A DNA stretch of 64,000 nucleotides from positions 930,001-994,000 of the forward strand of contig NZ_JBNAGH010000001.1 of the NCBI RefSeq assembly GCF_049801095.1, written 5' to 3'. A program made the translations under genes and the position numbers. The notes beneath the pieces were generated by a model. That model made no database searches. It worked only from the letters and a program-made list of their open reading frames with translations, and was not told where the DNA came from. Shown here one piece after another: positions 54,599 through 62,923 of the stretch (positions are counted from its first letter, which is position 1; each line of letters begins with the position of its first letter). Source of the stretch: Dinoroseobacter sp049801095 (GTDB taxonomy: Bacteria > Pseudomonadota > Alphaproteobacteria > Rhodobacterales > Rhodobacteraceae).

Positions 54599-55915
54599 TC
54601 AAAAGCTCGGTCCCATCACCGCGTCGGGCAGCCATGTGGCGATGCCGGGAAAGACGCACAAGATCAGGATGGCGATCACCATGCAGGCCACGAAGGGCAG
54701 CGAGCCCATCAGGATGGTCTTGAGCTTGATATCCGGCGCGATGCCGTTGATCACATAAAGGTTCAGCCCCACGGGCGGCGAGATCAGCCCGATCTCCATG
54801 TTGATCGTCAGGATCACCGCGAACCAGATCGGGTCGAACCCGGCGGTGGTGATGATCGGCAAGAGCACCGGCGCGGTCATCAGGATCACGGCCACGGGCG
54901 GCAGGAAGAAGCCCGCCACCAGCAGAAAGACGTTGATCGCCGCCATCAGGACCCAGCGGTTGACCTCAAGCGTGCCGATCCACTCGGCAATCGCCTGGGT
55001 GATGAAGAGGCTCGACAGCATGTAAGAAAACACGCCCGCCGCCGCGATGATGAAGAGGATCATCACGCTCTCCTTGGTGCTGTCGCGCAGCACCGTCCAG
55101 AGCGCCGAGGGTGCCCAGAGCTTGTAGATGATCATCGCGATCAGCAGACAGAGGAGCGCGCCCACCGCAGCCGTCTCGGAGGGCGTCGCGATCCCGCCAT
55201 ACATGGCATAGAGCACGCCGATGATGATCCCGATGAAGGGCAGGACACGCGGCAGGATCTCGAGCTTTTCCTTCCAGCTATAGACCGTGCGGGACATCAC
55301 CGCCGTGTTCCCGGATTTCCACGTGGAATAGAGCGACCAGGCCATGAAAAGGCCAACCAGCAAGAGCCCCGGGAAGACCCCGGCGAGAAAGAGGCGGCCA
55401 ATCGAGGTCTCGGTCGCGATACCGTAGACGATCATCGTGACCGAGGGCGGGATCAGGATGCCCAGCGTGCCGCCCGCCGCAATCGATCCGGCGGCGACCC
55501 CGTCGGGATATCCGCGCTTGCGCATCTCGGGGATGCCCATCTTGCCGATCGCAGCGCAGGTGGCCGGGCTCGACCCGGACATGGCCGCAAAGAGCGCGCA
55601 GGCCCCGAGATTCGAGATAACAAGCCCCCCCGGCACCCGGGTCAGCCAACGTTCCAGCGCCTCATAGAGGTCTGCGCCCGCCCGGGTCGAGGCGATGGAC
55701 GCCCCCATGATGATGAACATCGGGATCGAAAGGAGGGCGAAATTGTCGAGCTTGCCGAAGAAGATCTCGGGCATGAGCTCCAGTGAGCGCATCCCGTCGA
55801 AGACAATCAGGAACCCGGCAGACACGATCAACAGACCAATGGCCACGGAGACGCCGGAAAACAGGACGATAATGGTGGCGAAGGCAACGAGCGCGCCAAG
55901 TGTAAGCGGATCCAT
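54599..55915 (-). CDS. TRAP transporter large permease (DctM-type), malonate
   Basis: A 438-aa ion-coupled membrane subunit with about 12 hydrophobic helices. GSSPATCAAIGKMGIPEMRKRGY and GTLGILIPPSVTMIVYG are DctM signatures, as is LISPPVGLNLYVINGI near the C-terminus. It forms the translocation path with DctQ. The stop precedes matA by 5 nt, placing transport and catabolism in one transcript; malonate as substrate is inferred from matAB. Confidence 0.93.
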   Translation of the reverse strand: MDPLTLGALVAFATIIVLFSGVSVAIGLLIVSAGFLIVFDGMRSLELMPEIFFGKLDNFALLSIPMFIIMGASIASTRAGADLYEALERWLTRVPGGLVISNLGACALFAAMSGSSPATCAAIGKMGIPEMRKRGYPDGVAAGSIAAGGTLGILIPPSVTMIVYGIATETSIGRLFLAGVFPGLLLVGLFMAWSLYSTWKSGNTAVMSRTVYSWKEKLEILPRVLPFIGIIIGVLYAMYGGIATPSETAAVGALLCLLIAMIIYKLWAPSALWTVLRDSTKESVMILFIIAAAGVFSYMLSSLFITQAIAEWIGTLEVNRWVLMAAINVFLLVAGFFLPPVAVILMTAPVLLPIITTAGFDPIWFAVILTINMEIGLISPPVGLNLYVINGIAPDIKLKTILMGSLPFVACMVIAILILCVFPGIATWLPDAVMGPSF

Positions 55916-56466
55916 CAGCCCTCCTCCTCAAGTCCGAAGGGCGCGTCGATGCGCAGGATCACGGCCACGAGGTCCGCGATGAGCTGCAGCATCAGAAGCC
56001 CAAAGCCCAGCGGGATCGCGAGATAGGGGATCCAGAGTTTTGGGCCCCAAACCGTGTCCGAGCGCCAACCCCGGTCCCAGGCGAAGTGCCAGTATTCGAA
56101 CCCGTAAAACAGCATGATCCCGATAATCAGGATCGACACGCTCAAGGTGAGAATCGCCATGCTCCGGCGCAGGCGCGGCCCCATCATCAGCGGGATGAGG
56201 TCCACATTCACATGGCCGCGCAGGCGCTGAACGTAAGGCAACCCGATCAGGGTCGCGCCGACCACGAGGTAGATCACCGCTTCGGTCTGCCACACGGTCG
56301 AGCCATTGAGCACGAAGCGGATGAAGATCATCTGGCAGGTCAGGCCCACCGCGATGACGATCATCGATGCCGAGAGCCAACCGGCGAGTGTCGAGAGAGC
56401 TGCCACAGCCTTCAGAAAGGGGTTACCCCCTGTCCGGGCCACGGCAGCAGAGCTTTGCCCTGCCAT
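55915..56466 (-). CDS. TRAP transporter small permease (DctQ-type), malonate
   Basis: A 183-aa protein with four membrane helices (LSTLAGWLSASMIVIAVGL; AVIYLVVGATLIGLPYV; SMAILTLSVSILIIGIMLFYG; YLAIPLGFGLLMLQLIADLV) and the VWQTE/LRGHVNVDLI region typical of DctQ. It stabilises the large subunit. The stop overlaps the dctM start (TGATG). Confidence 0.9.
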   Translation of the reverse strand: MAGQSSAAVARTGGNPFLKAVAALSTLAGWLSASMIVIAVGLTCQMIFIRFVLNGSTVWQTEAVIYLVVGATLIGLPYVQRLRGHVNVDLIPLMMGPRLRRSMAILTLSVSILIIGIMLFYGFEYWHFAWDRGWRSDTVWGPKLWIPYLAIPLGFGLLMLQLIADLVAVILRIDAPFGLEEEG

Positions 56467-56500
56467 GGACTGACCTCAGTTCTTGGAATTCCGGGGAAAG

Positions 56501-56523
56501 GGGGCGGCGACGGGCGCCGCCCC
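56501..56523 (-). terminator. Intercistronic hairpin between dctP and dctQ
   Basis: Perfect 9-bp stem GGGGCGGCG/CGCCGCCCC with a 5-nt loop and a weak CTTTCC tail, in the 75-bp gap. It probably sets a high binding-protein to permease ratio by partial termination or mRNA protection. Confidence 0.5.
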
Positions 56524-56541
56524 GGTCGTTTCAGGCGCGGA

Positions 56542-57525
56542 TCACTCGACCGCGAGCGCCAGATCCAGCAGGGCCTGCCCGTCCGGCGTGTCTTCGACGA
56601 ACTTCGCGTATGAGGTTTCCTGCGCCAGCGCGCGCCACGCGTCAAAGTCTTCCTGGCTCATGGAGGCGATCTCAACCCCGGCCTTCTCGAACACCTCGGC
56701 GGAGGCCGCGTCCTGCTTCTTGGCCTCTTCGAGATAGTACGCTTCGGCCTTGGCCGCACCCGCCATCAGCGCCGCCTGCTGGGCCTCGTTCAGCCCATCA
56801 AAGGTCGATTTGTTCATCAAAAGCGGCTGATACATGAACCACAGGGCGAAATCCGACGCAGGCGTGTAGCAGGCCACCTGCTCATAGATCCGGTAGGACA
56901 CGAAAGAGCTCGACGAGGTGTTCGCCGCGTTCAAAACGCCGGTCTGCATGGCGTTGTAGATCTCCGAGCTCGCCATGGAGGCGATGGAGGCACCAGCGCC
57001 CGCGAGCATCTGCTCAAACGCCTTGCCCGCCGCACGGGTCTGCATACCCTGCACATCGCCGGGCGCGGTGATGCACTTGTCCTTGCCGACGAAGCCCCCG
57101 GCCAGATAGCCATGGACCAGCACCATCACGTCATCATCGGCCATCTTGGCCTCGATGGCCTCCATGAAGGCGCTCTCGTTCAGGCGCGCCGCGTGATCGT
57201 GGTTCTTCACCAGCCCCGGCATCAGGGTCAGGTTGAAGGCCGGCTGCTGCCCGCCCGCATAGCTGAGCGGGAAGACGGTCATGTCGAGCTGCCCGCGCGA
57301 CAGGGGCTTATACTGCTCCCGCGCCTTGAAGAGCGATTGCGAGCCGAAAATCTTGATATCGAGGTCCACATCCGCCGCAGCCACCTCATCGGCCACAATC
57401 TGCGCAACCTGATGGCGGATGTCCTTGTTGGACCATTGGTGGGACAAGCGCAGCTCGGTCGCGCTTGCCGTGGTGGCCAATCCCAGAGCCGTTGCCGCGA
57501 CTGCGGCCAGCAAAGATGATTTCAT
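56542..57525 (-). CDS. TRAP transporter substrate-binding protein (DctP-type), malonate
   Basis: A 327-aa periplasmic protein. The signal peptide ends at about ATTASA-TE (1-22). ELRLSHQWSNKDIRHQVAQIV, VDLDIKIFGSQSLFKAREQ, GDVQGMQTRAAGKAFEQML and SSSEIYNAMQTGVLNAANT-like stretches are DctP features; the Arg in QTRAAG is the conserved carboxylate-binding residue. GGGAGG precedes the ATG at 57525. First gene of the dctPQM-matAB operon, divergent from the GntR gene. Confidence 0.93.
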   Translation of the reverse strand: MKSSLLAAVAATALGLATTASATELRLSHQWSNKDIRHQVAQIVADEVAAADVDLDIKIFGSQSLFKAREQYKPLSRGQLDMTVFPLSYAGGQQPAFNLTLMPGLVKNHDHAARLNESAFMEAIEAKMADDDVMVLVHGYLAGGFVGKDKCITAPGDVQGMQTRAAGKAFEQMLAGAGASIASMASSEIYNAMQTGVLNAANTSSSSFVSYRIYEQVACYTPASDFALWFMYQPLLMNKSTFDGLNEAQQAALMAGAAKAEAYYLEEAKKQDAASAEVFEKAGVEIASMSQEDFDAWRALAQETSYAKFVEDTPDGQALLDLALAVE

Positions 57526-57572
57526 GTCGTTTCCTCCCTTATCCGCGCCGCATCTCGCTCGGGCGCGCTGGT

Positions 57573-57584
57573 CCTAAGCTTAGG
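57573..57584. promoter_or_regulatory. Perfect palindrome CCTAAGCTTAGG in the malonate control region
   Basis: A 12-bp perfect palindrome lying where the -10 of the dctP promoter would fall (a TTGACA -35 candidate is at 57604-57599 on the minus strand). Confidence 0.4.
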
Positions 57585-57608
57585 GAGGCATGGCCATCTG
57601 TCAATCAT

Positions 57609-57620
57609 ATTGTATACAAT
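57609..57620. promoter_or_regulatory. GntR-type operator ATTGTATACAAT
   Basis: A 12-bp perfect palindrome in the 140-bp divergent region. TTGTATACAA is the form often bound by FCD-type GntR regulators, and the neighbouring regulator is of that type. It sits 4 bp upstream of the candidate -35 for dctP. Confidence 0.65.
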
Positions 57621-57665
57621 TTTTGTGCCATTGCATTCTATTGACGGGCGAGGCATCATACCCGG

Positions 57666-58322
57666 ATGGAGACGCGCCGCGCCGATACCATCGCCCTCGA
57701 GCTGGAGAACATGATCCTCACCGGCGCTTTCGCCGATGGCGACCGGTTGAACGAGATCAAACTCGCCGCGCATTTCAACGTTTCCCGCACCCCGATTCGC
57801 GAGGCCTTTCATCAGCTTGGGACCGCCGGGCTGGTGGAACAAATCCCCCGTCGCGGGGTGTTTGTCCGCCATCCGGGACCAATGGAACTGGTCGCGCTCT
57901 TTGAATACATGGCCGAGCTTGAGGCCGCCTGCGGACGCCTTGCTGCGCCGCGAATCTCGGAGGCCGCTCTGGCCGAACTGGAGGCGGCAAATGCCACCTG
58001 CGCCGAGGCCGTGGCCGCCGGGGATAGCGATGGCTACTACGCCGAGAATGAGCGATTTCACCGGATCATCTATGCCGAATGTGGCAATTCCTTCCTGCAA
58101 ACCGACGTGGAACGCCTGCATAAGCGGCTCAAGCCCTTCCGCCGGATGCAGTTGCAACTGCGCGGGCGTCTCGCCCAATCCATGGCTGAACATGAGCAGA
58201 TCGTGGCCGCTCTGACCGCCGCCGACGGGGCTGCGGCGGCCGCGATTCTGCGTGATCACGTGGCCGTTCAGGGCGAGAAATTTCACCACCTTCTGGCCGG
58301 ATTGAAACGGGTGGCCGAGTAA
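57666..58322 (+). CDS. matR: GntR family regulator of malonate utilisation (MatR-like)
   Basis: A 218-aa FCD-type GntR regulator. The winged helix at about 5-70 has LELENMILTGAFADGDRLNEI and FNVSRTPIREAFHQLGTAGLVEQIPRRGVFV. The helical FCD domain has FEYMAELEAACGRLAA, YYAENERFHRIIYAECGN and ILRDHVAVQGEKFHHLL (metal- or carboxylate-binding His). The divergent position and adjacent palindrome suggest malonate- or malonyl-CoA-responsive control of the dctPQM-matAB operon. A terminator follows. Confidence 0.85.
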   Translation: METRRADTIALELENMILTGAFADGDRLNEIKLAAHFNVSRTPIREAFHQLGTAGLVEQIPRRGVFVRHPGPMELVALFEYMAELEAACGRLAAPRISEAALAELEAANATCAEAVAAGDSDGYYAENERFHRIIYAECGNSFLQTDVERLHKRLKPFRRMQLQLRGRLAQSMAEHEQIVAALTAADGAAAAAILRDHVAVQGEKFHHLLAGLKRVAE

Positions 58323-58339
58323 ATACGCGCCTTTCCACC

Positions 58340-58368
58340 GGCCCGATGTTTGAGATCGGCCATTTTTT
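58340..58368 (+). terminator. Rho-independent terminator after the GntR gene
   Basis: Stem GGCCGAT/ATCGGCC (one bulged C on the 5' side) with a 7-nt loop, then ATTTTTT. Confidence 0.75.
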
Positions 58369-58434
58369 GCGATAAGACCTCGGGCCAGCCATCCCTCGGG
58401 TGGATTTCAGAACGAGTTTGTTAGGTACGCAGGG

Positions 58435-58752
58435 ATGACGGAGATTTTCACAGATCGCATGATTGCGTCGGTGCTGGAGCGTGTGGCCACGGCGGAGCGC
58501 GTGGATTACGAGCTGGCCCGGGCCCTCGCCGAGGAGTTCCCCGAGGCGAGCGGCCTCGCGCTGGTCTTTGCGATCACCTCAGCGGCCAGCGGGCTGGAAG
58601 ACATCTCGGGCGACGCACGGGTCCCCGCGCTGTATCGCCTGGCCGCGATGATCGCCGCGGATCTCTTTGCCTTCGAGGCGCGCAATGCGCCCCTGCCCGA
58701 TGGGGCTGCGCTCCGCGCCCTGTGGCTGTCGGAGCTGCCTGCTCAGGACTGA
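58435..58752 (+). CDS. Conserved-looking hypothetical protein
   Basis: A 105-aa acidic, mostly helical protein (VLERVATAERVDYELARALAEEF; LAAMIAADLFAFEARNA) with no signal peptide, membrane helix or recognised motif. The ATG at 58435 lacks a strong ribosome-binding site. Its 3' end overlaps the convergent rpe gene by 10 nt. Codon use matches its neighbours, so it is probably real. Confidence 0.65.
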   Translation: MTEIFTDRMIASVLERVATAERVDYELARALAEEFPEASGLALVFAITSAASGLEDISGDARVPALYRLAAMIAADLFAFEARNAPLPDGAALRALWLSELPAQD

Positions 58753-59432
58753 GCCGCTTCAGCCGCCGCCCGGATCGCCGCGATATTGGCGCCGTAAGGG
58801 GCCGGATCCTCAACCGAGCCGCCCTTGAACACGGCCGACCCGGCGACCAGCACATCCGCCCCCGCCGCCGCCACGATTGGCGCGGTCTGGGGCGTCACGC
58901 CGCCATCGATCTCGATATGGATCGGACGATCCCCGATCATCGCGCGCAGATCGCGGATCTTGGCGCTCAGATCGATGAATTTCTGACCGCCAAAGCCAGG
59001 GTTCACGGTCATCACGCAGACCAGATCCACCATATCCAAAAGATGCGCCACATCCCCAAGCCCGGTGCCCGGGTTCAGCGCCAGCCCTGCCTTGGCCCCG
59101 GCTCCGCGGATCGCCTGCAAGGTGCGGTGGATATGCGGCCCGGCCTCCAGATGCGCCGTGATCACATCCGCGCCGGCGTCCGCAAAAGCCTCGATATAGG
59201 GATCCACCGGCGCGATCATCAAATGGACATCCATCACCCCCTTGATATGGGGCCGGATCGCCGCACAGGTCGCGGGGCCAAAGGTGATGTTCGGCACGAA
59301 ATGCCCGTCCATCACATCCACATGCACCCAATCTGCGCCCTGCGCCTCCACAGCAGCGCATTCCGCACCGAAATTCGCAAAATCGGCGGCGAGGATGGAC
59401 GGGGCGATCTTGATGGAACGGTCAAAAGCCAT
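58743..59432 (-). CDS. rpe: Ribulose-phosphate 3-epimerase
   Basis: A 229-aa TIM-barrel enzyme interconverting ribulose 5-phosphate and xylulose 5-phosphate. The residues APSILAADFANFG, WVHVDVMDGHFVPNITFGP, VDLVCVMTVNPGFGGQKFI and IHIEIDGGV are diagnostic, with metal-binding H, D, H and D in order. AAAGGAG precedes the ATG at 59432. Its upstream region runs into the low-quality gap. Confidence 0.95.
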   Translation of the reverse strand: MAFDRSIKIAPSILAADFANFGAECAAVEAQGADWVHVDVMDGHFVPNITFGPATCAAIRPHIKGVMDVHLMIAPVDPYIEAFADAGADVITAHLEAGPHIHRTLQAIRGAGAKAGLALNPGTGLGDVAHLLDMVDLVCVMTVNPGFGGQKFIDLSAKIRDLRAMIGDRPIHIEIDGGVTPQTAPIVAAAGADVLVAGSAVFKGGSVEDPAPYGANIAAIRAAAEAAQS

Positions 59433-59517
59433 GGGCGGTCTCCTTTGGGCGCTCCTTAACTTGGCGCAAGCCAAGGATCAATGAACCGCGCCCCCTCATT
59501 GTTCCGGAAATACTCCG

Positions 59518-59692
59518 GGGGGCGGCCCGGCACGGGCCGTGGGGGCCGCGCCCCCCCCCCCCCCCCCCCCCGCCCCCCCCCCCCCCCCCCCCCCCCCCGA
59601 CCGGCGCCAAAGGGGGGCCATCNNNNNNNNNNAAATCCGCGGGGGGCGCCCGGGCGGGGGGGGGGGGGCCCGCCCCCCCTCCACACCCGCCC
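59518..59692. other. Assembly gap and low-quality poly-C/poly-G sequence
   Basis: Runs of C (about 59551-59600) and G (about 59656-59669) flank ten Ns at 59623-59632. This looks like sequencing or assembly noise rather than biology. Apparent open frames here are artefacts. It lies between the rpe start and the mannosidase stop, so the promoter of rpe may be missing. Confidence 0.9.
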
Positions 59693-62600
59693 TCAAACGC
59701 CGACCGGCACCACCCGCAGCGAGACGATCTCATAGGGCGTCAGATCCACGGTCGCGACGCGGTCCCGCAGCGCGACAGGCCCCAGATCCGCCTCGAGGAT
59801 GGTGACCTTCCGCACCTCCGCCACATCGAACCCAAACCGCAGATCCACCGGCCCGCGCGTGCGCTCATTCTCGAAGATCCGCACGATATAGCCACGCCCA
59901 TCCTCGGCCTGCTTGACCGTCTCGACCACGGTCGAGAAGCCCGATACGCCCACCATCTGGACCAAAGGCGCGGCCCCCTGCCCGCCCGACACAGGACGGC
60001 ACAGAACCGGATTGTTCAGGACATAGCCGCTCTCGGTCACATCCGAGCGCCAATTCCCCTCATGGGGGAGCAGCGCATAGGTCATCTCATGGCGGCCCTG
60101 ATCCTGCTCGGGATCCGGCATGGTCGCGGATTTCAGCAGGCTGAGCCGCATGACATTATCGCGGATATCATAGCCGTATTTGCAATCGTTGAGCAGGGCG
60201 ACGCCGTAATTGCCCTCGCTCAGATCCGCCCATTTATGCCCCACGCTCTCGAACCGCGCCCAGTCCCAACTGGTGTTGGAATGGGTGCTCCGCTCCGTAT
60301 TACCGAACTGGATGTCATAGGTCGCGCGCGGGCTGAAGACCGCGACCGGGAAGGCGCATTTCAGCAGGATGTGGGAGGCCTGCCAGTCCACCTCCGTCTT
60401 GAACTCGATCCGCTTGGAGTTGTGATGCAGGCAGATCCGCTGGGTGATGGTGGAGCCGCGCCAGTGATGTTCCACCTCAAGGCTTGCGCGCAGCGGGCCG
60501 CGTTCGGTGATCTCGAAGCGCACGGGCGCGTCGATCACCTCGCAGCGATCCTCGTAGAAGATGTCGATATCCCAGGCGTCCCAAACCATGGGCCTGTCCT
60601 CAAAGGCCAGAAGCTGGTTGCCAAAGGCGTCCTCGGCCAGCACCTCCCGCAGGGCGGTCTTGTCAAAAACAGAGACCAGCTGGCCGTTTGGCGCCACATG
60701 CACCCGGATCAGATCATTCTCAAGCACCGCGCCATCGGGGAACTCGGTGATCCGGAGCTCAGTCGGCTCCGGCGCCTCCTCCGACGGGCCAAGGCCAAGC
60801 GCCGCATAGCCCGGCAGAGCCGGCAGGTCGATCAGCGTGCCGCCCTCCACCCCTTGGGTCCGCAAGACCCGACCCGAGCGCAAATCCGCGAGGCCCGAGA
60901 CCGCCGCCCCGATCCAGCCGATCCGATCCACCGAGAACCCCGTGGGGTTCACGGCCATGACCTCGGCCTCTGTGGGCATCTGCGTGCCCAGCGCCGTCAA
61001 TGCGGCCTCCCGCAGGGCCGTGCCCGTCTCCATCACCTTCGCATAATCCCGCTCCGCATCCGCGAAAACCTCGGTGATCGAGGTCCCCGGCAGGATGTCA
61101 TGGAACTGGTTGAGCAGCACGAGCTTCCACGCCTCCTCCAGCGCGGCGACGGGGTACTCCGCCCCCGTGGTCAACCCGGCGAGGCTCGCCAGAAACTCCA
61201 CATCATGGAGCAGGATCTCCGCCTTGCGATTGGCCCGCTTGATCCGCGCCTGGCTTGTCAGAGTGCCGCGATGGAGCTCCAGATAAAACTCCCCGGACCA
61301 GGTGGGCAGGTCATGGGCGACCTCGGCCTCCACCCGTTCAAAGAAATCGCGCACCTTGCCCATCCGGACCCGCGGCGTGCCCGGCAGCGCATCATAGGCC
61401 CGCGCCGCATCGATCAGCTCCCGCGTCGGGCCGCCGCCACCATCGCCGTAGCCGAAGCAGGTGATCAGCTCCTGATGCAGGTGCTTCTGACGGAAATTCT
61501 CCCATGTGCCAAAGACCTCGCGCGCGGTCATCTCCGCCTTGTAGGTCGTGGGATGGGGCAGGTATTGCACGGTCGAGGGCGTCGTCAGGAAATGGCTCAG
61601 CACGCGGGAGCCATCGATCCCCTCCCACCAGAAGAGCTGGTTCGGCATCTGGTTATACTGGTTCCAGTTCAGCTTATTGGCCACGAACCATTTCATCCCG
61701 GCCTGCTTCATCAGCTGCGGCAAGGCGGCGGTGAACCCGAACGTATCGGGCAGCCAGAGCACGGGAGTCTCGGCCCCCTCGCCGAACTGGTCCTCGTAAT
61801 AGCGCCGCCCGTACATGAGTTGCCGCACAAGGCTCTCACCGCCTGCAAGGTTGCAATCGGGCTCGACCCACATGCCCCCCATGGGCTCCCACCGGCCCTC
61901 GGCCACACGCGCCTTGATCCCCTCGAAGACCTGCGGATAGTCCTCGGCGGTCATCTCGTAGAGCACGGGCTGGGACTGGCTGAAATGGTAGTCCGGGTAT
62001 TCCTCCATCAGGGCCAGAACGTTCGAGAAACTGCGCCCGCATTTGCGCCGGGTCTGATCCACCTGCCAGAGATAGGCGATGTCGATATGGGCGTGGCCGA
62101 TGGCGAGGATGTCGACCTCCATCTCGCCGCGATACCCGGCAAGCGTGTCGCGAAACACCGCAAGCGCGCCGGGCACACTGTCATAGAAGGCGTCCGAGCG
62201 GATCGGGTCGCGCGTGTCGAGCTCCTTGAAACAGAGATCCAGCGCCCGCAGGATACGGCCCCGCGCGGTGTTGCCCTCCTCCATATGCCCTGCCACGTCG
62301 AGCGCGCGGGTCACGAGCGCCACAAGCTCCCGCGTGGGCGTGTCGATCTCGACCACGGCGCAGGGCTTCATGAAGAGCTTCTGTTTGGAGTTGCGGTCGG
62401 GGGGCCAACCGCTCAGCCCCGTCCAACCATGGAGCGCGAGCGTGTGACGCGCCCCGTCGCAGAGCCCCGGATCCAGATAGATCTCGTGATGCTGCCGGTC
62501 CGCCGAGGCGCAGCTCACCCCGTCGATATAGGCAAGCCCCTCCGGGTGGCAGAAAATATCCCCCGCAACCCCAAGCGGCAGGTGCAGCGCAACCGGACCA

Positions 62601-62860
62601 TGGGCGCCAAACCCATCGGGCACGGCAAACTCCGAGCGCAGGACGAAATCCTGGCTCCAATCGCCCCAATAGCTGTCAAAGGGGATCTCATCCCAGCCGG
62701 AGGCATCCACATCCGCGCCCACCGGGGCGTCGGCCAAGGGGCCGGACAGCGGCAGGTAGCGAAAGGGCGGGATCAGAGAGGCGCGGCGATGGACCAGCGG
62801 CGTGATCAGCGGCAAACGGCTGAGGATCTTTTGCTCGGTCCAGAAAATCTGGTGCTTCAT
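59693..62860 (-). CDS. GH38 alpha-mannosidase
   Basis: A 1055-aa glycoside hydrolase family 38 enzyme, without signal peptide, so cytoplasmic. After an N-terminal beta domain, the catalytic domain has GHAHIDIAYLWQV (about 254-266, metal His and Asp), MGGMWVEPDCNLAGGESL, the nucleophile Asp in WLPDTFGFTAALP (about 367-379), TCFGYGDGGGGPT and NQFHDILPGTSI. The long C-terminal beta-sandwich ends in LTPYEIVSLRVVP. It removes alpha-mannosyl residues from imported oligosaccharides. The stop at 59693 borders the assembly gap but the C-terminus looks natural. Confidence 0.93.
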   Translation of the reverse strand: MKHQIFWTEQKILSRLPLITPLVHRRASLIPPFRYLPLSGPLADAPVGADVDASGWDEIPFDSYWGDWSQDFVLRSEFAVPDGFGAHGPVALHLPLGVAGDIFCHPEGLAYIDGVSCASADRQHHEIYLDPGLCDGARHTLALHGWTGLSGWPPDRNSKQKLFMKPCAVVEIDTPTRELVALVTRALDVAGHMEEGNTARGRILRALDLCFKELDTRDPIRSDAFYDSVPGALAVFRDTLAGYRGEMEVDILAIGHAHIDIAYLWQVDQTRRKCGRSFSNVLALMEEYPDYHFSQSQPVLYEMTAEDYPQVFEGIKARVAEGRWEPMGGMWVEPDCNLAGGESLVRQLMYGRRYYEDQFGEGAETPVLWLPDTFGFTAALPQLMKQAGMKWFVANKLNWNQYNQMPNQLFWWEGIDGSRVLSHFLTTPSTVQYLPHPTTYKAEMTAREVFGTWENFRQKHLHQELITCFGYGDGGGGPTRELIDAARAYDALPGTPRVRMGKVRDFFERVEAEVAHDLPTWSGEFYLELHRGTLTSQARIKRANRKAEILLHDVEFLASLAGLTTGAEYPVAALEEAWKLVLLNQFHDILPGTSITEVFADAERDYAKVMETGTALREAALTALGTQMPTEAEVMAVNPTGFSVDRIGWIGAAVSGLADLRSGRVLRTQGVEGGTLIDLPALPGYAALGLGPSEEAPEPTELRITEFPDGAVLENDLIRVHVAPNGQLVSVFDKTALREVLAEDAFGNQLLAFEDRPMVWDAWDIDIFYEDRCEVIDAPVRFEITERGPLRASLEVEHHWRGSTITQRICLHHNSKRIEFKTEVDWQASHILLKCAFPVAVFSPRATYDIQFGNTERSTHSNTSWDWARFESVGHKWADLSEGNYGVALLNDCKYGYDIRDNVMRLSLLKSATMPDPEQDQGRHEMTYALLPHEGNWRSDVTESGYVLNNPVLCRPVSGGQGAAPLVQMVGVSGFSTVVETVKQAEDGRGYIVRIFENERTRGPVDLRFGFDVAEVRKVTILEADLGPVALRDRVATVDLTPYEIVSLRVVPVGV

Positions 62861-62923
62861 GGGCTCCTGTCATGCCTTTCGGTCCCGGCCCCCTCAGGCC
62901 CTCCGCTCATAGCGCGGCCCAGG

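Noticed and set aside
59539..59805. Pro-rich or Gly-rich open frames in the poly-C/poly-G stretch
   Set aside because: They cross an N gap in homopolymer noise and are artefacts.
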